Below are positions 8,956-17,237 of a stretch of DNA of 39,056 nucleotides, in pieces. Location of the stretch: contig JAGYKZ010000013.1 in assembly GCA_018401385.1 (NCBI GenBank), forward strand, positions 1 through 39,056, in the 5' to 3' direction. The position numbers and the translations under genes were made by a program. Position 1 is the stretch's first letter; each line of letters begins with the position of its first letter. This stretch comes from Roseicyclus sp. (GTDB lineage: Bacteria > Pseudomonadota > Alphaproteobacteria > Rhodobacterales > Rhodobacteraceae). The notes beneath the pieces are model-generated. The model was given only the letters and a program-made list of their open reading frames with translations. It did not search any database and was not told the DNA's origin.

Positions 8956-9774
8956 ATGCAGCAATATCATGACCAATTGGCGCTGATCCTTGAGAAAGGT
9001 GTGGACACCACCGACCGCACAGGCACAGGCACGCGCAGCTATTTCGGGCTGCAAGCGCGCTATGATCTGAGCGAAACTTTCCCTCTGATCACCACAAAAA
9101 AACTGCATCTCAAATCCATCATCCATGAATTGCTATGGTTCCTCGCGGGTGACACGAATATTGGCTATCTCAAGGATAACGGCGTCTCGATCTGGGATGA
9201 ATGGGCCGATGAAAATGGCGACCTTGGCCCAGTATATGGCCATCAATGGCGGCATTTTCCAAAGGTCATGCGGGGGGCAGATGGGTCCGTATCCATTGGA
9301 TCGGTCGACCAGATTGCCAATTTGGTCAATATGATCAAACGCGCGCCTGACAGCCGCCGTTTGATTGTTTCGGCATGGAATCCGGGCGAGGTGGATCAAA
9401 TGGCACTGCCGCCTTGTCACACTTTGTGGCAGGTCAAAATTCTGGACGGGCGGCTGAGTTTGCAGCTCTATCAGCGCTCTGCTGATATGTTCTTAGGCGT
9501 TCCATTCAACATTGCCTCCTATGCGTTATTGGCGGTGATGCTGGCCCATATCACAGGATACAAACCTGGTGAATTTGTGCATTCCATCGGTGATGGTCAC
9601 ATCTATTCCAACCATATGGATCAGGTGAAAGAGCAGCTGTCGCGCGAAAGCCGCCCCGCACCGACCTTGCGACTGGCGCGCGATGTTGGGTCGATTTTCG
9701 ATTTCCGCTATGAGGATTTCATCATCGAAGGATACGATCCCCACCCCGCAATCAAAGCGCCTGTGGCGGTCTAA
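8956..9774 (+). CDS. thyA: Thymidylate synthase
   Basis: ThyA methylates dUMP to dTMP with methylene-tetrahydrofolate. The 272-residue protein shows [13 protein letters not shown], the arginine/phosphate loop [12 protein letters not shown], the catalytic-cysteine segment LPPCHTLWQ, the substrate-binding [19 protein letters not shown] and HIYSNHMDQ, and ends in the usual IKAPVAV. ATG 8956 gives the family start ([12 protein letters not shown]); a TTG two codons earlier is also possible. folA follows 12 bases later, an arrangement that pairs dTMP synthesis with reduction of the dihydrofolate it produces. Confidence 0.97.
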   Translation: MQQYHDQLALILEKGVDTTDRTGTGTRSYFGLQARYDLSETFPLITTKKLHLKSIIHELLWFLAGDTNIGYLKDNGVSIWDEWADENGDLGPVYGHQWRHFPKVMRGADGSVSIGSVDQIANLVNMIKRAPDSRRLIVSAWNPGEVDQMALPPCHTLWQVKILDGRLSLQLYQRSADMFLGVPFNIASYALLAVMLAHITGYKPGEFVHSIGDGHIYSNHMDQVKEQLSRESRPAPTLRLARDVGSIFDFRYEDFIIEGYDPHPAIKAPVAV

Positions 9775-9786
9775 GGGGGCAGGATC

Positions 9787-10263
9787 ATGATTTCACTTGT
9801 CGTGGCGCGGGCGCAAAATGGCGCGATTGGCAAAGGCAACACGATCCCGTGGCAGGCGCCCGAAGATTTGGCCTTTTTCCAGCGCGAAACCATGGGGGGG
9901 GCCGTGATTATGGGCCGCAACACATGGGAGAGCCTGCCGTTTAAGCCGCTGAAAAACCGTCTGAACATCGTGGTCAGTCGGGATAAGTCCCTGCATGAAA
10001 CGGTGGTGGGTTCCGTGGATGAGGCGATCAGTATGGCACGGGCGGCGGGCTATCCGCGAATTTACGGCATTGGCGGGGCGCAGATTTACGCGCAAATGCT
10101 GCCGATGGCAGATAGGCTTTTGATCACCGAGGTTGATTTGGTGATTGAGGATGCGGACGCCTATTTTCCAAAGATCACCGATAACGATTGGCACGAGGTC
10201 TGGCGGCATTCCTTGCGCGCTGATGGGCCAAAATGCGTGGTGCGGGAATTGCTCAGGGCGTGA
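9787..10263 (+). CDS. folA: Dihydrofolate reductase
   Basis: A 158-residue DHFR that reduces dihydrofolate to tetrahydrofolate with NADPH. Key features are the N-terminal strand ISLVVARAQNGAIGKGNTIPW, the active-site acidic residue in the APEDLAFF helix, the NADPH site MGRNTWESLP and the GIGGAQIY glycine pair. AGGA lies just upstream of the ATG. It follows thyA closely and is almost certainly co-transcribed. This is the target of trimethoprim in bacteria; no resistance-type change can be judged by eye. Confidence 0.96.
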   Translation: MISLVVARAQNGAIGKGNTIPWQAPEDLAFFQRETMGGAVIMGRNTWESLPFKPLKNRLNIVVSRDKSLHETVVGSVDEAISMARAAGYPRIYGIGGAQIYAQMLPMADRLLITEVDLVIEDADAYFPKITDNDWHEVWRHSLRADGPKCVVRELLRA

Positions 10264-10332
10264 ACTTTTGCCTTATCCAAATCTGCGCTAGCTTATTGGT
10301 CTAGGATATACCCTGCAAAGGCTGCTGACCTG

Positions 10333-10737
10333 ATGACCCTTCTGATCCTCTTTGTTGCGACATCGTTGATTTTCCTCATCGCCGATGCGGTGATGTTGAA
10401 ATCCGTTCTTCAACCCGTCTTTGCGCGGCACATTGGTGCGTTGCTCTATGAGGGTGGGTTTCGCCTGCTTCCTGCGGTCCTGTTTTATTTGACCTACATG
10501 GGGGGCATTCTTTATTTCGCTTCGGTCCCCGCGATGCGGGCGGATGACCCAAGCCTTGCCTTGATCAATGGCGCGATTTTGGGATTTGTTGCCTATGGCA
10601 CCTATGAATTCACCTCTTGGGCGGTGATGCGTGACTGGCACCCGCAAATGGTGGTGATGGATGTCATTTGGGGGGCCACGCTGACAGGATTTGCCGCGTG
10701 GGGTGGGGTCATGGTCGCGCGCGCGCTTCTGGCTTGA
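10333..10737 (+). CDS. DUF2177 family inner-membrane protein
   Basis: A 134-residue protein with four predicted membrane helices (about residues 3-22, 43-63, 78-95, 110-133). The family signature is DYTSWAV-like, here YEFTSWAVMRDWHPQMVVMDVIWG, together with LLYEGGFRLLPAVLFYLTY. The function of DUF2177 is not established. It begins 69 bases after folA, with no clear terminator between them, so it could be either a third operon member or a separate unit. Confidence 0.85.
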   Translation: MTLLILFVATSLIFLIADAVMLKSVLQPVFARHIGALLYEGGFRLLPAVLFYLTYMGGILYFASVPAMRADDPSLALINGAILGFVAYGTYEFTSWAVMRDWHPQMVVMDVIWGATLTGFAAWGGVMVARALLA

Positions 10738-10788
10738 AGGCTCAAGCGCGCAAAGCGGTCTGGATGCACTGCGCGCAAGGTTTGGACG

Positions 10789-10995
10789 TTAGAGAATTTT
10801 CAATTCGACCGCAGAGGCCCGACCATCACGGCCTTCGCGCAGCTCGAAGCTGACTTTCGTGTTGTCGGCCAGTTCCTTCATTCCCGCTTCTTCAACCGCA
10901 GAGATGTGCACGAACACATCTTTGCCGCCGCCATCAGGCGCAATAAAGCCGTAACCTTTGGTGGTGTTGAACCATTTCACAGTGCCAGTGGGCAT
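10789..10995 (-). CDS. cspA: Cold-shock domain protein (CspA-like)
   Basis: A 68-residue single cold-shock domain with RNP1 (KGYGFI) and RNP2 (VFVHI) and the TGTVKWFNTTKGYGF opening; a nucleic-acid chaperone that melts RNA secondary structure. The ATG at 10995 (MPTGTVKW) has AGGAAAG upstream; the longer frame to 11091 is not family-like. The 229-base region between it and the divergent ArsC-like gene (10996-11224) has no gene and must hold both promoters and probably a long csp 5' leader, as is usual for this family. Confidence 0.95.
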   Translation of the reverse strand: MPTGTVKWFNTTKGYGFIAPDGGGKDVFVHISAVEEAGMKELADNTKVSFELREGRDGRASAVELKIL

Positions 10996-11224
10996 TTTCG
11001 CATCTTTCCTGTCTCTAATCTCGATCCCACAGGCGGGTCTGCGCGTGGGGTGCAGCCAGGGCCGATGATCCAACCTTTGCTGCCGTCTCAAGAGGGCGGT
11101 TCAACAGGTGACCTAGTGGCACGCCGAAAGAGTGCCGTGGTTTTGGCAAAAATCAAGAAAAACTCTCTGGAACCCGCGCAGTCAGGCCCTATGCTGTGTC
11201 TTGCGTGATAAAAAAGAGGCACAG

Positions 11225-11553
11225 ATGCAGATCGTTGGGTTAAAAAATTACGACACCTGCCCGCAGGAGCGGTCAAAGGAATTACGCAGGCAGGCCAGGC
11301 AGCGGCGGTGTTGCGTGATCTGCGCGATGACCCGCTTGGGTCGGCTGAGATCGCGGATTTTCTGGCCCGTTTCGGGGATGCTTTGATCAATCGCGCCTCA
11401 ACCACATGGCGCGGCCTGTCCGAGGAAGACCGCGGGATGGCGCCTGCGCAACTGCTGGCGCGCCATCCCGCCGTGATGAAGCGGCCCTTGATCGTGGCGA
11501 CGGGCGGGGTTTATCTGGGCTGGTCGGCGGCGGTCAAAGCCGCACTTTTGTGA
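11225..11553 (+). CDS. ArsC/Spx-family thioredoxin-fold protein, frameshifted
   Basis: Starts MQIVGLKNYDTC, with the single N-terminal cysteine typical of the ArsC/Spx/YffB family, and after a frameshift continues VKGITQAGQAAAVLRDLRDDPLG and RHPAVMKRPLIVATGGVYLGW, the conserved end of YffB-like proteins. Eleven bases (11261-11271) sit between TGC and GTC where nine are expected (family reading C-R-K-A-V), giving a +2 shift. AGAGG lies upstream of the ATG. Family members are arsenate-reductase-like or RNAP-binding; the RPL motif is present but the substrate is unknown. Its 3' end overlaps the convergent DoxX gene by 43 bases. Confidence 0.75.
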
Positions 11554-12089
11554 CGCAGCCAAGCATCCAGCGACAGCGCGCCCGCGCCTTTGGCCAGAAG
11601 CACCAGAAGCACGAAAATCCAAAACGCGCGTTGATCCAAGATCAGACTTGCGGGGTTTTTGTCGAACCACGTTCCGATATCGGCCCCCGCCACGCCATGG
11701 CCCATGATATCGACCCATGACTGTACAAGGATAAAGCCGATCATACCCAAAGCGGCCAAGCGCGTGGCAAGCCCGATCACGATCAAGGCGGGCAGGATGA
11801 ATTCGGCCCAAGTGCCTGCCAAAACCACCGCCCGCCCGATCAGGCCGATCTGGCTTGGATCATATCCCACGGCGTCAAAGAGGCGGGGCAGGATTTGGGC
11901 ATAGGCGTTGAAACTGGGTTGAAACAGGCCCGCCACGCCTTCGCCCAATTTGGTCAATGCGGATGTCCAGAAATAGGATACAAGCGTTGCCGCAAAGACC
12001 AGCCGCGCCAGAAGCGGCAGGATCATCGGGTCCATGATGTGATCAAGCCAATGGGTGATCTGGCGATAGAGCGCGGGCAATTGTGTCAT
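11511..12089 (-). CDS. bufD: DoxX-family membrane protein of the bufferin operon (BufD type)
   Basis: A 192-residue DoxX-like integral membrane protein with about four hydrophobic helices (residues 22-42, 78-102, 105-125, 153-173); motifs include LLARLVFAATLVSYFWTSALTKLG and GLATRLAALGMIGFI. DoxX-type proteins accompany many bufferin gene sets. Their role there is not settled; redox or quinone-linked functions have been proposed for the family. The ATG overlaps the TGA of bufC in an ATGA junction, so translation is coupled. It is the last gene of the operon and ends convergent to the ArsC-like gene. Confidence 0.8.
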   Translation of the reverse strand: MTQLPALYRQITHWLDHIMDPMILPLLARLVFAATLVSYFWTSALTKLGEGVAGLFQPSFNAYAQILPRLFDAVGYDPSQIGLIGRAVVLAGTWAEFILPALIVIGLATRLAALGMIGFILVQSWVDIMGHGVAGADIGTWFDKNPASLILDQRAFWIFVLLVLLAKGAGALSLDAWLRHKSAALTAADQPR

Positions 12090-12833
12090 GGGATCAAACC
12101 TTCGTCCAAAGTCAGCGCGGATGTGGTTAAGAAAAGCTGCAATAGGGCGGCGAGATCGGCCTGCGGTTCAATCGCAAGTGCGGCCATGGCGGCATCCGAC
12201 AGGCTCATCCGCCCTTTGAGATGACGCGCCAGATCAATCCCGCCCACCGCCAGAAGATGCGGCGCGGGGTCGTAATTGATCCGCGTTATCAGCACATCTT
12301 GCGGGGTCATCGTAATCCTCTCGTGCAGGTCAAATCGGTTGATCCGCCAGATCGAAAGGATCGGAAAGCGCGACCGCAACACGAGGCTGGCATGGGCCAT
12401 GCGCGGGCGCAAATCCATTACGCGTTCAGGCGCGATCCCGCTGATATCCAAGGGCGCGGCATCGGCCGCATGATAGGATTGCCGCAGACCCAATTCCAGC
12501 CGCGCCATGTCGGGCAGATAGGGCAAATGCCGCACGGGGCCAAAGCTTTGCAAGAAGCCTGGAAACCTTTTGCCATATTGCGCCAAGATCGGGCTTTCGG
12601 GCGGATGGGCGCGCAGGAAAACCGTGGCCATGGCGGCGAAGAATTTGCCCCCACCAATTTGGCGATGATGGGAAACCCGTCTTCAGCGCGTCGATCAGGC
12701 TTGCCGTGACATTGTTGCGATAGACATCGAAGCGACGGCCTGCGGGCCGCCCCATCGGGTCGATCAAGCCTTCGGGCGCGGGCAGGTCGGGGTTGAGCAG
12801 CGCTTGCGCAAAGCGTTCTTGGGTCACTTGCAT
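12086..12833 (-). CDS. bufC: BufC-type partner protein (DUF2063/HvfC), frameshifted
   Basis: DUF2063 proteins bind the DUF692 oxidase and present the bufferin precursor to it. The N-terminal part reads [22 protein letters not shown]...RRFDVYRNNVTASLIDALKTGFP, the rest MATVFLRAHPPESPILAQYG...TTSALTLDEGLIP in another frame. Between them (about 12625-12695) the reconstructed product is IIAKLVGGKFFAAMATVF, which needs one base restored in a CCC run and one in a G5 run; both look like homopolymer deletions. The ATG at 12833 lies inside the last codons of bufB, and the stop overlaps bufD, so all three should be co-translated. About 249 residues after correction. Confidence 0.8.
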
Positions 12834-13696
12834 GGCATCACCGATGCCATAACGGCGCCCGCCCGCGCGGCTTCGGCGTTCACTGTGGCGAAATCGGCAC
12901 ATCATTGTCCCATTCGATCAGGGTCGCCTCGCGCCGCTCCTTCGCAATTCGTAGCTGGGCGTAAAGATGCCAGACGGGATCGACCACCGCACGGCCATGG
13001 TTGTCGATCAATACTGGCGCGCCGTGATGGCAATTCCTCGCTGTCATGGCCCGCCAGATGGATTTCACCGACAGCAGACAGCGGAAAATCGGCCAGATAG
13101 GCGCGCGGATCAAAGCGGTGATTGACCGCCGAAACAAAGACATTGTTCACATCCAGCAAAAGCCCGCATCCCGTGCGCGTGGCAATCTCAGTCAGGCACT
13201 CCACTTCGCCCATGATACTGTCGCGATAGGCGACATAGGTTGAGGGGTTTTCCAACAACATCCGCCGCCCGATGCGATCTTGCACCTCGTCGATATGGGC
13301 GCAGACGCGGGTCAGCGTCGTCATGTCATAGGGCAGGGGCAAAAGGTCGTTGAGGAATCCCGTCTCATGGCTAGACCATGCCAGATGTTCGGAAAAGGAC
13401 GCAGGGTTGAGCCATGCGCAAAGGGCTGCGATCCGCGCAAGATGGTCGCGATCCAAGGGCCTTTCGCCGCCGATTGACAGGCCCACCCCATGCACCGAAA
13501 TCGGAAAATGCGCGGCCAAGGCGCGCAATTGCGCAATGGGCCGCCCGCCTGCGCCCATGTAATTTTCGGCGTGGATTTCCAACCAAGTCACCGCGCGGCT
13601 TGGCGCGGCCAGGCTGTCCATGATGGGTTGGAAATGCTGCCCCTTGTATCCAATCCCCGCCAAGGGCGGCAGCGGTTGATGCGGAATGTCGAACAT
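12824..13696 (-). CDS. bufB: BufB-type multinuclear non-heme iron oxidase (MNIO, DUF692), frameshifted
   Basis: MNIO enzymes use an iron cluster and O2 to convert cysteines of the precursor to thiooxazole-type residues. The TIM-barrel protein shows [64 protein letters not shown] and EIHLAGHDS, with the His, Asp, Glu and Asn metal-ligand positions preserved. After GHDS the frame shifts once to give [18 protein letters not shown]...LIEWDNDVP, and a second one-base loss (GTGCCGATTTC for GTGCCGGATTTC) would extend it through [12 protein letters not shown] to a TGA at 12824. Start ATG 13696. About 290 residues once corrected, the family length. Confidence 0.85.
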
Positions 13697-13730
13697 CGCA
13701 AAATCTCTTGTCCTGAGAGTGAGGCGTGGC

Positions 13731-13765
13731 AAAAGACCCTCGGCACGCCTGTCGCGCCGAGGGTC
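13731..13765 (-). terminator. Intercistronic hairpin/T-run between bufA1 and bufB
   Basis: On the minus strand: GACCCTCGGC, an 11-base loop, GCCGAGGGTC (10 perfect pairs), then TTTT. It lies 10 bases after the bufA1 stop and about 35 bases before the bufB start. A leaky terminator or a stabilising 3' end here would give more precursor than enzyme, as the RiPP system would need. Confidence 0.8.
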
Positions 13766-13774
13766 GGGTTTGGG

Positions 13775-14065
13775 TTATGCGGGCAGGTCGCGCTCAAGCG
13801 GTTCCAGAGCCCCCATGCGTCCGCCTTCGACTTCCATGGTCTCGCAGGTGCCTGCGGGAACGAGTGTCCAAGCATTGCCTTGGTAATCCACGGTCGAGCT
13901 GCCTGCGCAGGTCGTCCCTGGCCCTGCAGCGCAGCCATTTTCACCCGCAAGGGACACACCATAGCATTTCTCTTGCGCCTGTGCGGCCACGGGCAGCGTG
14001 GCCATTGCGGTCACGGCGGCACTGACGGCACCCAAAACGGCCACCGATTTCATCGCGCTTTGCAT
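13775..14065 (-). CDS. bufA1: Bufferin precursor (BufA1, DUF2282)
   Basis: A 96-residue precursor: signal peptide (about residues 1-30, hydrophobic core [23 protein letters not shown]) followed by the four-cysteine core (Cys34 EKCYG, Cys45 NGC, Cys53 TTC, Cys74 GTC) and the conserved [20 protein letters not shown]. Members are exported RiPPs whose central cysteines are converted to 5-thiooxazole-type groups by BufB/BufC and bind copper in the periplasm. The ATG at 14065 has AGGAGAAG 9 bases upstream. The C-terminal 20 residues ([19 protein letters not shown]) are acidic and end LPA. It is first gene of the buf operon, followed by a hairpin. Functions are inferred from the family. Confidence 0.9.
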   Translation of the reverse strand: MQSAMKSVAVLGAVSAAVTAMATLPVAAQAQEKCYGVSLAGENGCAAGPGTTCAGSSTVDYQGNAWTLVPAGTCETMEVEGGRMGALEPLERDLPA

Positions 14066-14201
14066 GTCAAAACTTCTCCTAAAGTGCATGTTGCAAATTT
14101 GTTTGATGACCAACACCAAACACTGCCGACGCTAAGGCCATGCTTCGATCACAAGCCAATCACATAGTTGTGGAACACGCTGCCGTGATGGATGTCATTG
14201 G

Positions 14202-14219
14202 AAATGATCAAGATCATTT
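14202..14219. promoter_or_regulatory. Perfect palindrome upstream of bufA1
   Basis: AAATGATCAAGATCATTT, an 8+2+8 perfect inverted repeat 137 bases upstream of the bufA1 start. It also reads as AATGAT-N4-ATCATT, like Fur-family 6-4-6 sites. The distance is large but the leader length is unknown. The regulator is unknown. Confidence 0.45.
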
Positions 14220-14348
14220 GCGGAGAATGTGTTTTATATAATTTATATGTATAAAATAGATATTTTATCTATGGCCGATGACCAAGAAGGGGGCCATGGG
14301 CGCGATGAGGCGCGGTTTTCGTGCCAATTGTTTCAACGGGTCTGGTGA

Positions 14349-14374
14349 CCCTGCCCGTTCGGGGCAGGGCTTTT
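14349..14374. terminator. Hairpin near the 3' end of thrS
   Basis: CCCTGCCC / GGGCAGGG, 8 perfect pairs with a 5-base loop. The T-run (CTTTTG) is on the plus side, so as a terminator it points right, whereas thrS runs left and ends at 14392. It may still mark the end of thrS mRNA, but its orientation is wrong for a textbook thrS terminator. Confidence 0.4.
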
Positions 14375-14391
14375 GTGATCTATCTTACGAA

Positions 14392-16336
14392 TCAGGCACG
14401 CAAATCGGGCGGGGTGGCCTCAAGCGCCAATTCGGCCAGAAGGTCCGAAATCGAACGCACTTGGGTCTCGGATTCGCCCAAACGGCGCACGGTGACGGTG
14501 CGATCTTCCATCTCTTTGCGCCCCACGGCCAAGATCACGGGCACTTTGCCCGTGGAATGCTCGCGGATTTTGTAATTAATCTTTTCATTGCGCTTGTCAG
14601 CTTCCACTTTCAAGCCATGCTTTTTTAGAAGTGCTACGATTTCATCTACAAACCCATCAGCCTCGGACACGATGGAGGCGACCACCACCTGTCGCGGTGC
14701 CAACCAGAAGGGCAGGCGGCCTGAGAAGTTTTCGATCAAGATGCCGATGAACCGCTCGAAGCTGCCCAAAATCGCGCGGTGCAGCATCACGGGACGATGT
14801 TTAGCACCATCTTCGCCGATATAGGTTGCGTCCAGACGGTCAGGCAGAACGAAATCCACCTGCAAGGTGCCGCATTGCCAGTCGCGGCCAATTGCATCGG
14901 TCAGCACGAATTCCAGTTTCGGCCCGTAAAATGCCCCTTCGCCCGGGTTCAGCTCATAGGCATATCCCGCCGCTTCGGTTGCGGATTTCAGCGCCGCCTC
15001 TGCCTTGTCCCAAACCGCATCGCTGCCCGCGCGGGTATCGGGGCGATCAGAGAATTTCACGCGGAATTTTTCAAACCCAAGGTCTTTGTAAACTGCGGAC
15101 AGCAATTCAATGAATTGCTTGGTTTCATCCTCAATCTGCGCCTCGCGGCAGAATATATGCGCGTCATCTTGGGTGAAGCCGCGCACCCGCATGATGCCGT
15201 GTAGCGCGCCCGATGGTTCGTATCGGTTGCATGACCCAAATTCCGCCATGCGCAAAGGCAGGTCGCGATAGGATTTCATACCCTGATTGAAAATCTGCAC
15301 ATGGCAGGGGCAGTTCATCGGTTTCAGGTAGTAATCCGCTCCCTGTTTGGCTTTCTCGCGGGCGTGCTCTTCGTCCACTTCCACGATGAACATATTCTCT
15401 TGTCATTTTTCAATGCCCCAGGCCTCAGAGGCGGCGGTCCACCACTTGCGGTGTGTTCACCTCAACCGCCGCCATCTTGCTAGCGGCGCGCGCATAATCT
15501 TGCAATGCCGATATAAATCGCCACCGTTGGGGTGCCACGGCCGCGACCGGGTGCCTCCCCTCCTGCATATGAAACAGGTTCGCATCTCCCGGCCAAGCGG
15601 TGGTCGCGTTTCTCTGGCTTCCTCGGAATGTCAGATGCGCCTTGAGGTCATCACGCGGTTTTTTAGACGCGACTATAGATGCGCTGCAACATCGACTGAA
15701 GTTGCGCGCATCGCCGCCAATAGCACCTGAGTTTCATCAATTAAACGCCGTCGGCGGGCAATTGCCCCGTGCTGCAAATGCGGGCCACGGCTGGGTCTTG
15801 CCAATCCCGTGCCAATACATCCACTTACGGGTTGATCTTCAGGGATAATGCCAACCAGTTCGACCTTATAAGGTTCGCCTGCCGCCTGGTAATGGGCAAT
15901 CGCGCGCGATCCCAGTTACCATGCACGGGATCACAGCGGGCGTTGATGATCTCTTTCATCTTCGCCTCAATCGACCCAGATCATCTGGTGTGAAAGGCTC
16001 CTTGCGGTCGAAATCGTAATACCAACCGTTCGATCACAGGGCCGATTGTCACCTTCACATCGGGCCAGATGTCCCACTGAACCGCGCGCGCCATCACATG
16101 GGCAAAGTCATAGCGGATCAGCTCCAACGCTTCCACGTCATTGTCTTTATCATGTTGATGCATGGTGGCATCCACGTCAGGGGCCGGAGCCAAGTCATAA
16201 TGCACGCCGTTCACCGATAGCGCTGATGGCCTTTTTAAACGAGCTTGCAATGCTCTCGGCCACTTCGGCGGCGGTCACCGCCTCGTAGCTGCGCAATTGC
16301 CATCGGGAAAAGTTAGGAAATCTGTGGCATCGCCAT
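14392..16336 (-). CDS. thrS: Threonyl-tRNA synthetase, 5' half frameshifted
   Basis: ThrS charges tRNA-Thr. The intact part (15393 down to 14392) carries the zinc-site segment KPMNCPCH, motif 2 region [13 protein letters not shown], motif 3 [17 protein letters not shown] and the anticodon-binding domain ending [11 protein letters not shown]. Upstream, [38 protein letters not shown] and [13 protein letters not shown] (16220-16010) are the TGS and editing regions, and fragments such as RGPHLQH and LFHMQE follow in shifted frames. The likely start is the ATG at 16336 after GAGGAG. It is about 640 residues once corrected. A cell needs ThrS, so these shifts are more likely sequence errors than a dead gene. 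Confidence 0.85.
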
Positions 16337-16492
16337 ATCTCCTCGTCAGTTTATGGCGCGCCTACAGAAACGCCCAGTTGCCGGAGTCTAATGTTCGGTG
16401 TGTGTTTTGGCGGCTTTAGGGCAGTGTCAACTCTTGCGCGTGGGGTGGGTTTTTGGCATTGAGAGGTGACTGGTCCGCAGAGAAAACACACA

Positions 16493-17237
16493 ATGCCCGA
16501 CGCTATCTTATCACGGCCAAATCGCGCCACATTGCCTATCATTTGACTGAAGGCACCCATCGATGGTAGTGTTTTGGGCGGCTTGCGATCCGATATGGAG
16601 GGCACCAAAGCCGTATTTTTTGGAAGATTGGGCCAAATCCGCAGCCATGCGTTTTTACGTTTTGACTATTCGGGGCATGGCAAAAGCAGCGGAGCCTTCA
16701 CCGAGGGCTGTGGCTGGTGATTGGGCTGAAGATGCGTAGTGTTAGATCGCCTTGCCCAAAACGGGTGTTCTTGGTTGGCACTCCTCCATGGGGGAGGATG
16801 GATTTCGCTTTTGATGGCGCGGCGCAGCCTGGACGGATTGCAGGTCTGTTAGGCATCCGCCCGCAGCCTGCCTGATTTCACCGAAGATGGGTTTTTGGGT
16901 CAGTTTTAGCGAGACCAGCGCGCCCGTGGGGCAGGGGCAGACCGCGCTGCCGTCAGGATATGGGGAGCCGATGATCGTCACCAAGCGGATGATCGAAGAT
17001 GGACGTGACAATTTGGTTCTGCGCAGTCCTCTGGCGATTGATGCCCCTGTGCGCCTCTTGCAAGGCACAGAGGATGAGGCGGTGGATCAATCCGTGGCGC
17101 TGCGTCTCGTGGCGCATCTGAAATGCGATGATCTGCATCTAGAATTGGTGAAGGGCGCGGATCACCGTTTTTCCAGCCCACATTGCCTTGATCTTTTGGC
17201 GCGCAGGCTGGAGGAGATTGTGGAAAGCGCCGTTTAA
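16493..17237 (+). pseudogene. Alpha/beta hydrolase, frameshifted
   Basis: Pieces of one alpha/beta hydrolase run from the ATG at 16493 to 17237: GLRSDMEGTKAVF (about 16580), AFLRFDYSGHGKSSGAFTEG (16650-16710), DWAEDA, then VFLVG...PPWG..., and an unbroken C-terminal part from about 16965 (MIVTKRMIEDGRDNLVLRS through PVRLLQGTEDEAVDQSV, the acid, to KGADHRFSS, the catalytic-His region). The fold, the GHGKSSG neighbourhood and the DHRFS end match the ABHD10-like/carboxylesterase group. The nucleophile-elbow region (about 16760-16800) is scrambled by indels, so the serine cannot be placed. It overlaps the phaZ stop by 4 bases, tail to tail. Confidence 0.65.

Larger units (their letters stand above)
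14066..14391. other. Intergenic region between bufA1 and thrS
   Basis: 326 bases with no convincing gene. It holds the presumed bufA1 promoter (minus strand), a perfect palindrome at 14202-14219, an A/T-rich stretch (14229-14271) with a second inverted repeat TAGATA-TTT-TATCTA at 14257-14271, and a hairpin at 14349-14374 near the end of thrS. Confidence 0.6.

Noticed and set aside
10906-11208. 100-codon plus-strand open frame opposite cspA
   Set aside because: Overlaps the cold-shock gene antisense and its leader; not conserved-looking.
14278-14628. 116-codon plus-strand open frame beginning MTKKGAMGAMRRGF
   Set aside because: Lies opposite the 3' end of thrS, with no ribosome site or family resemblance.
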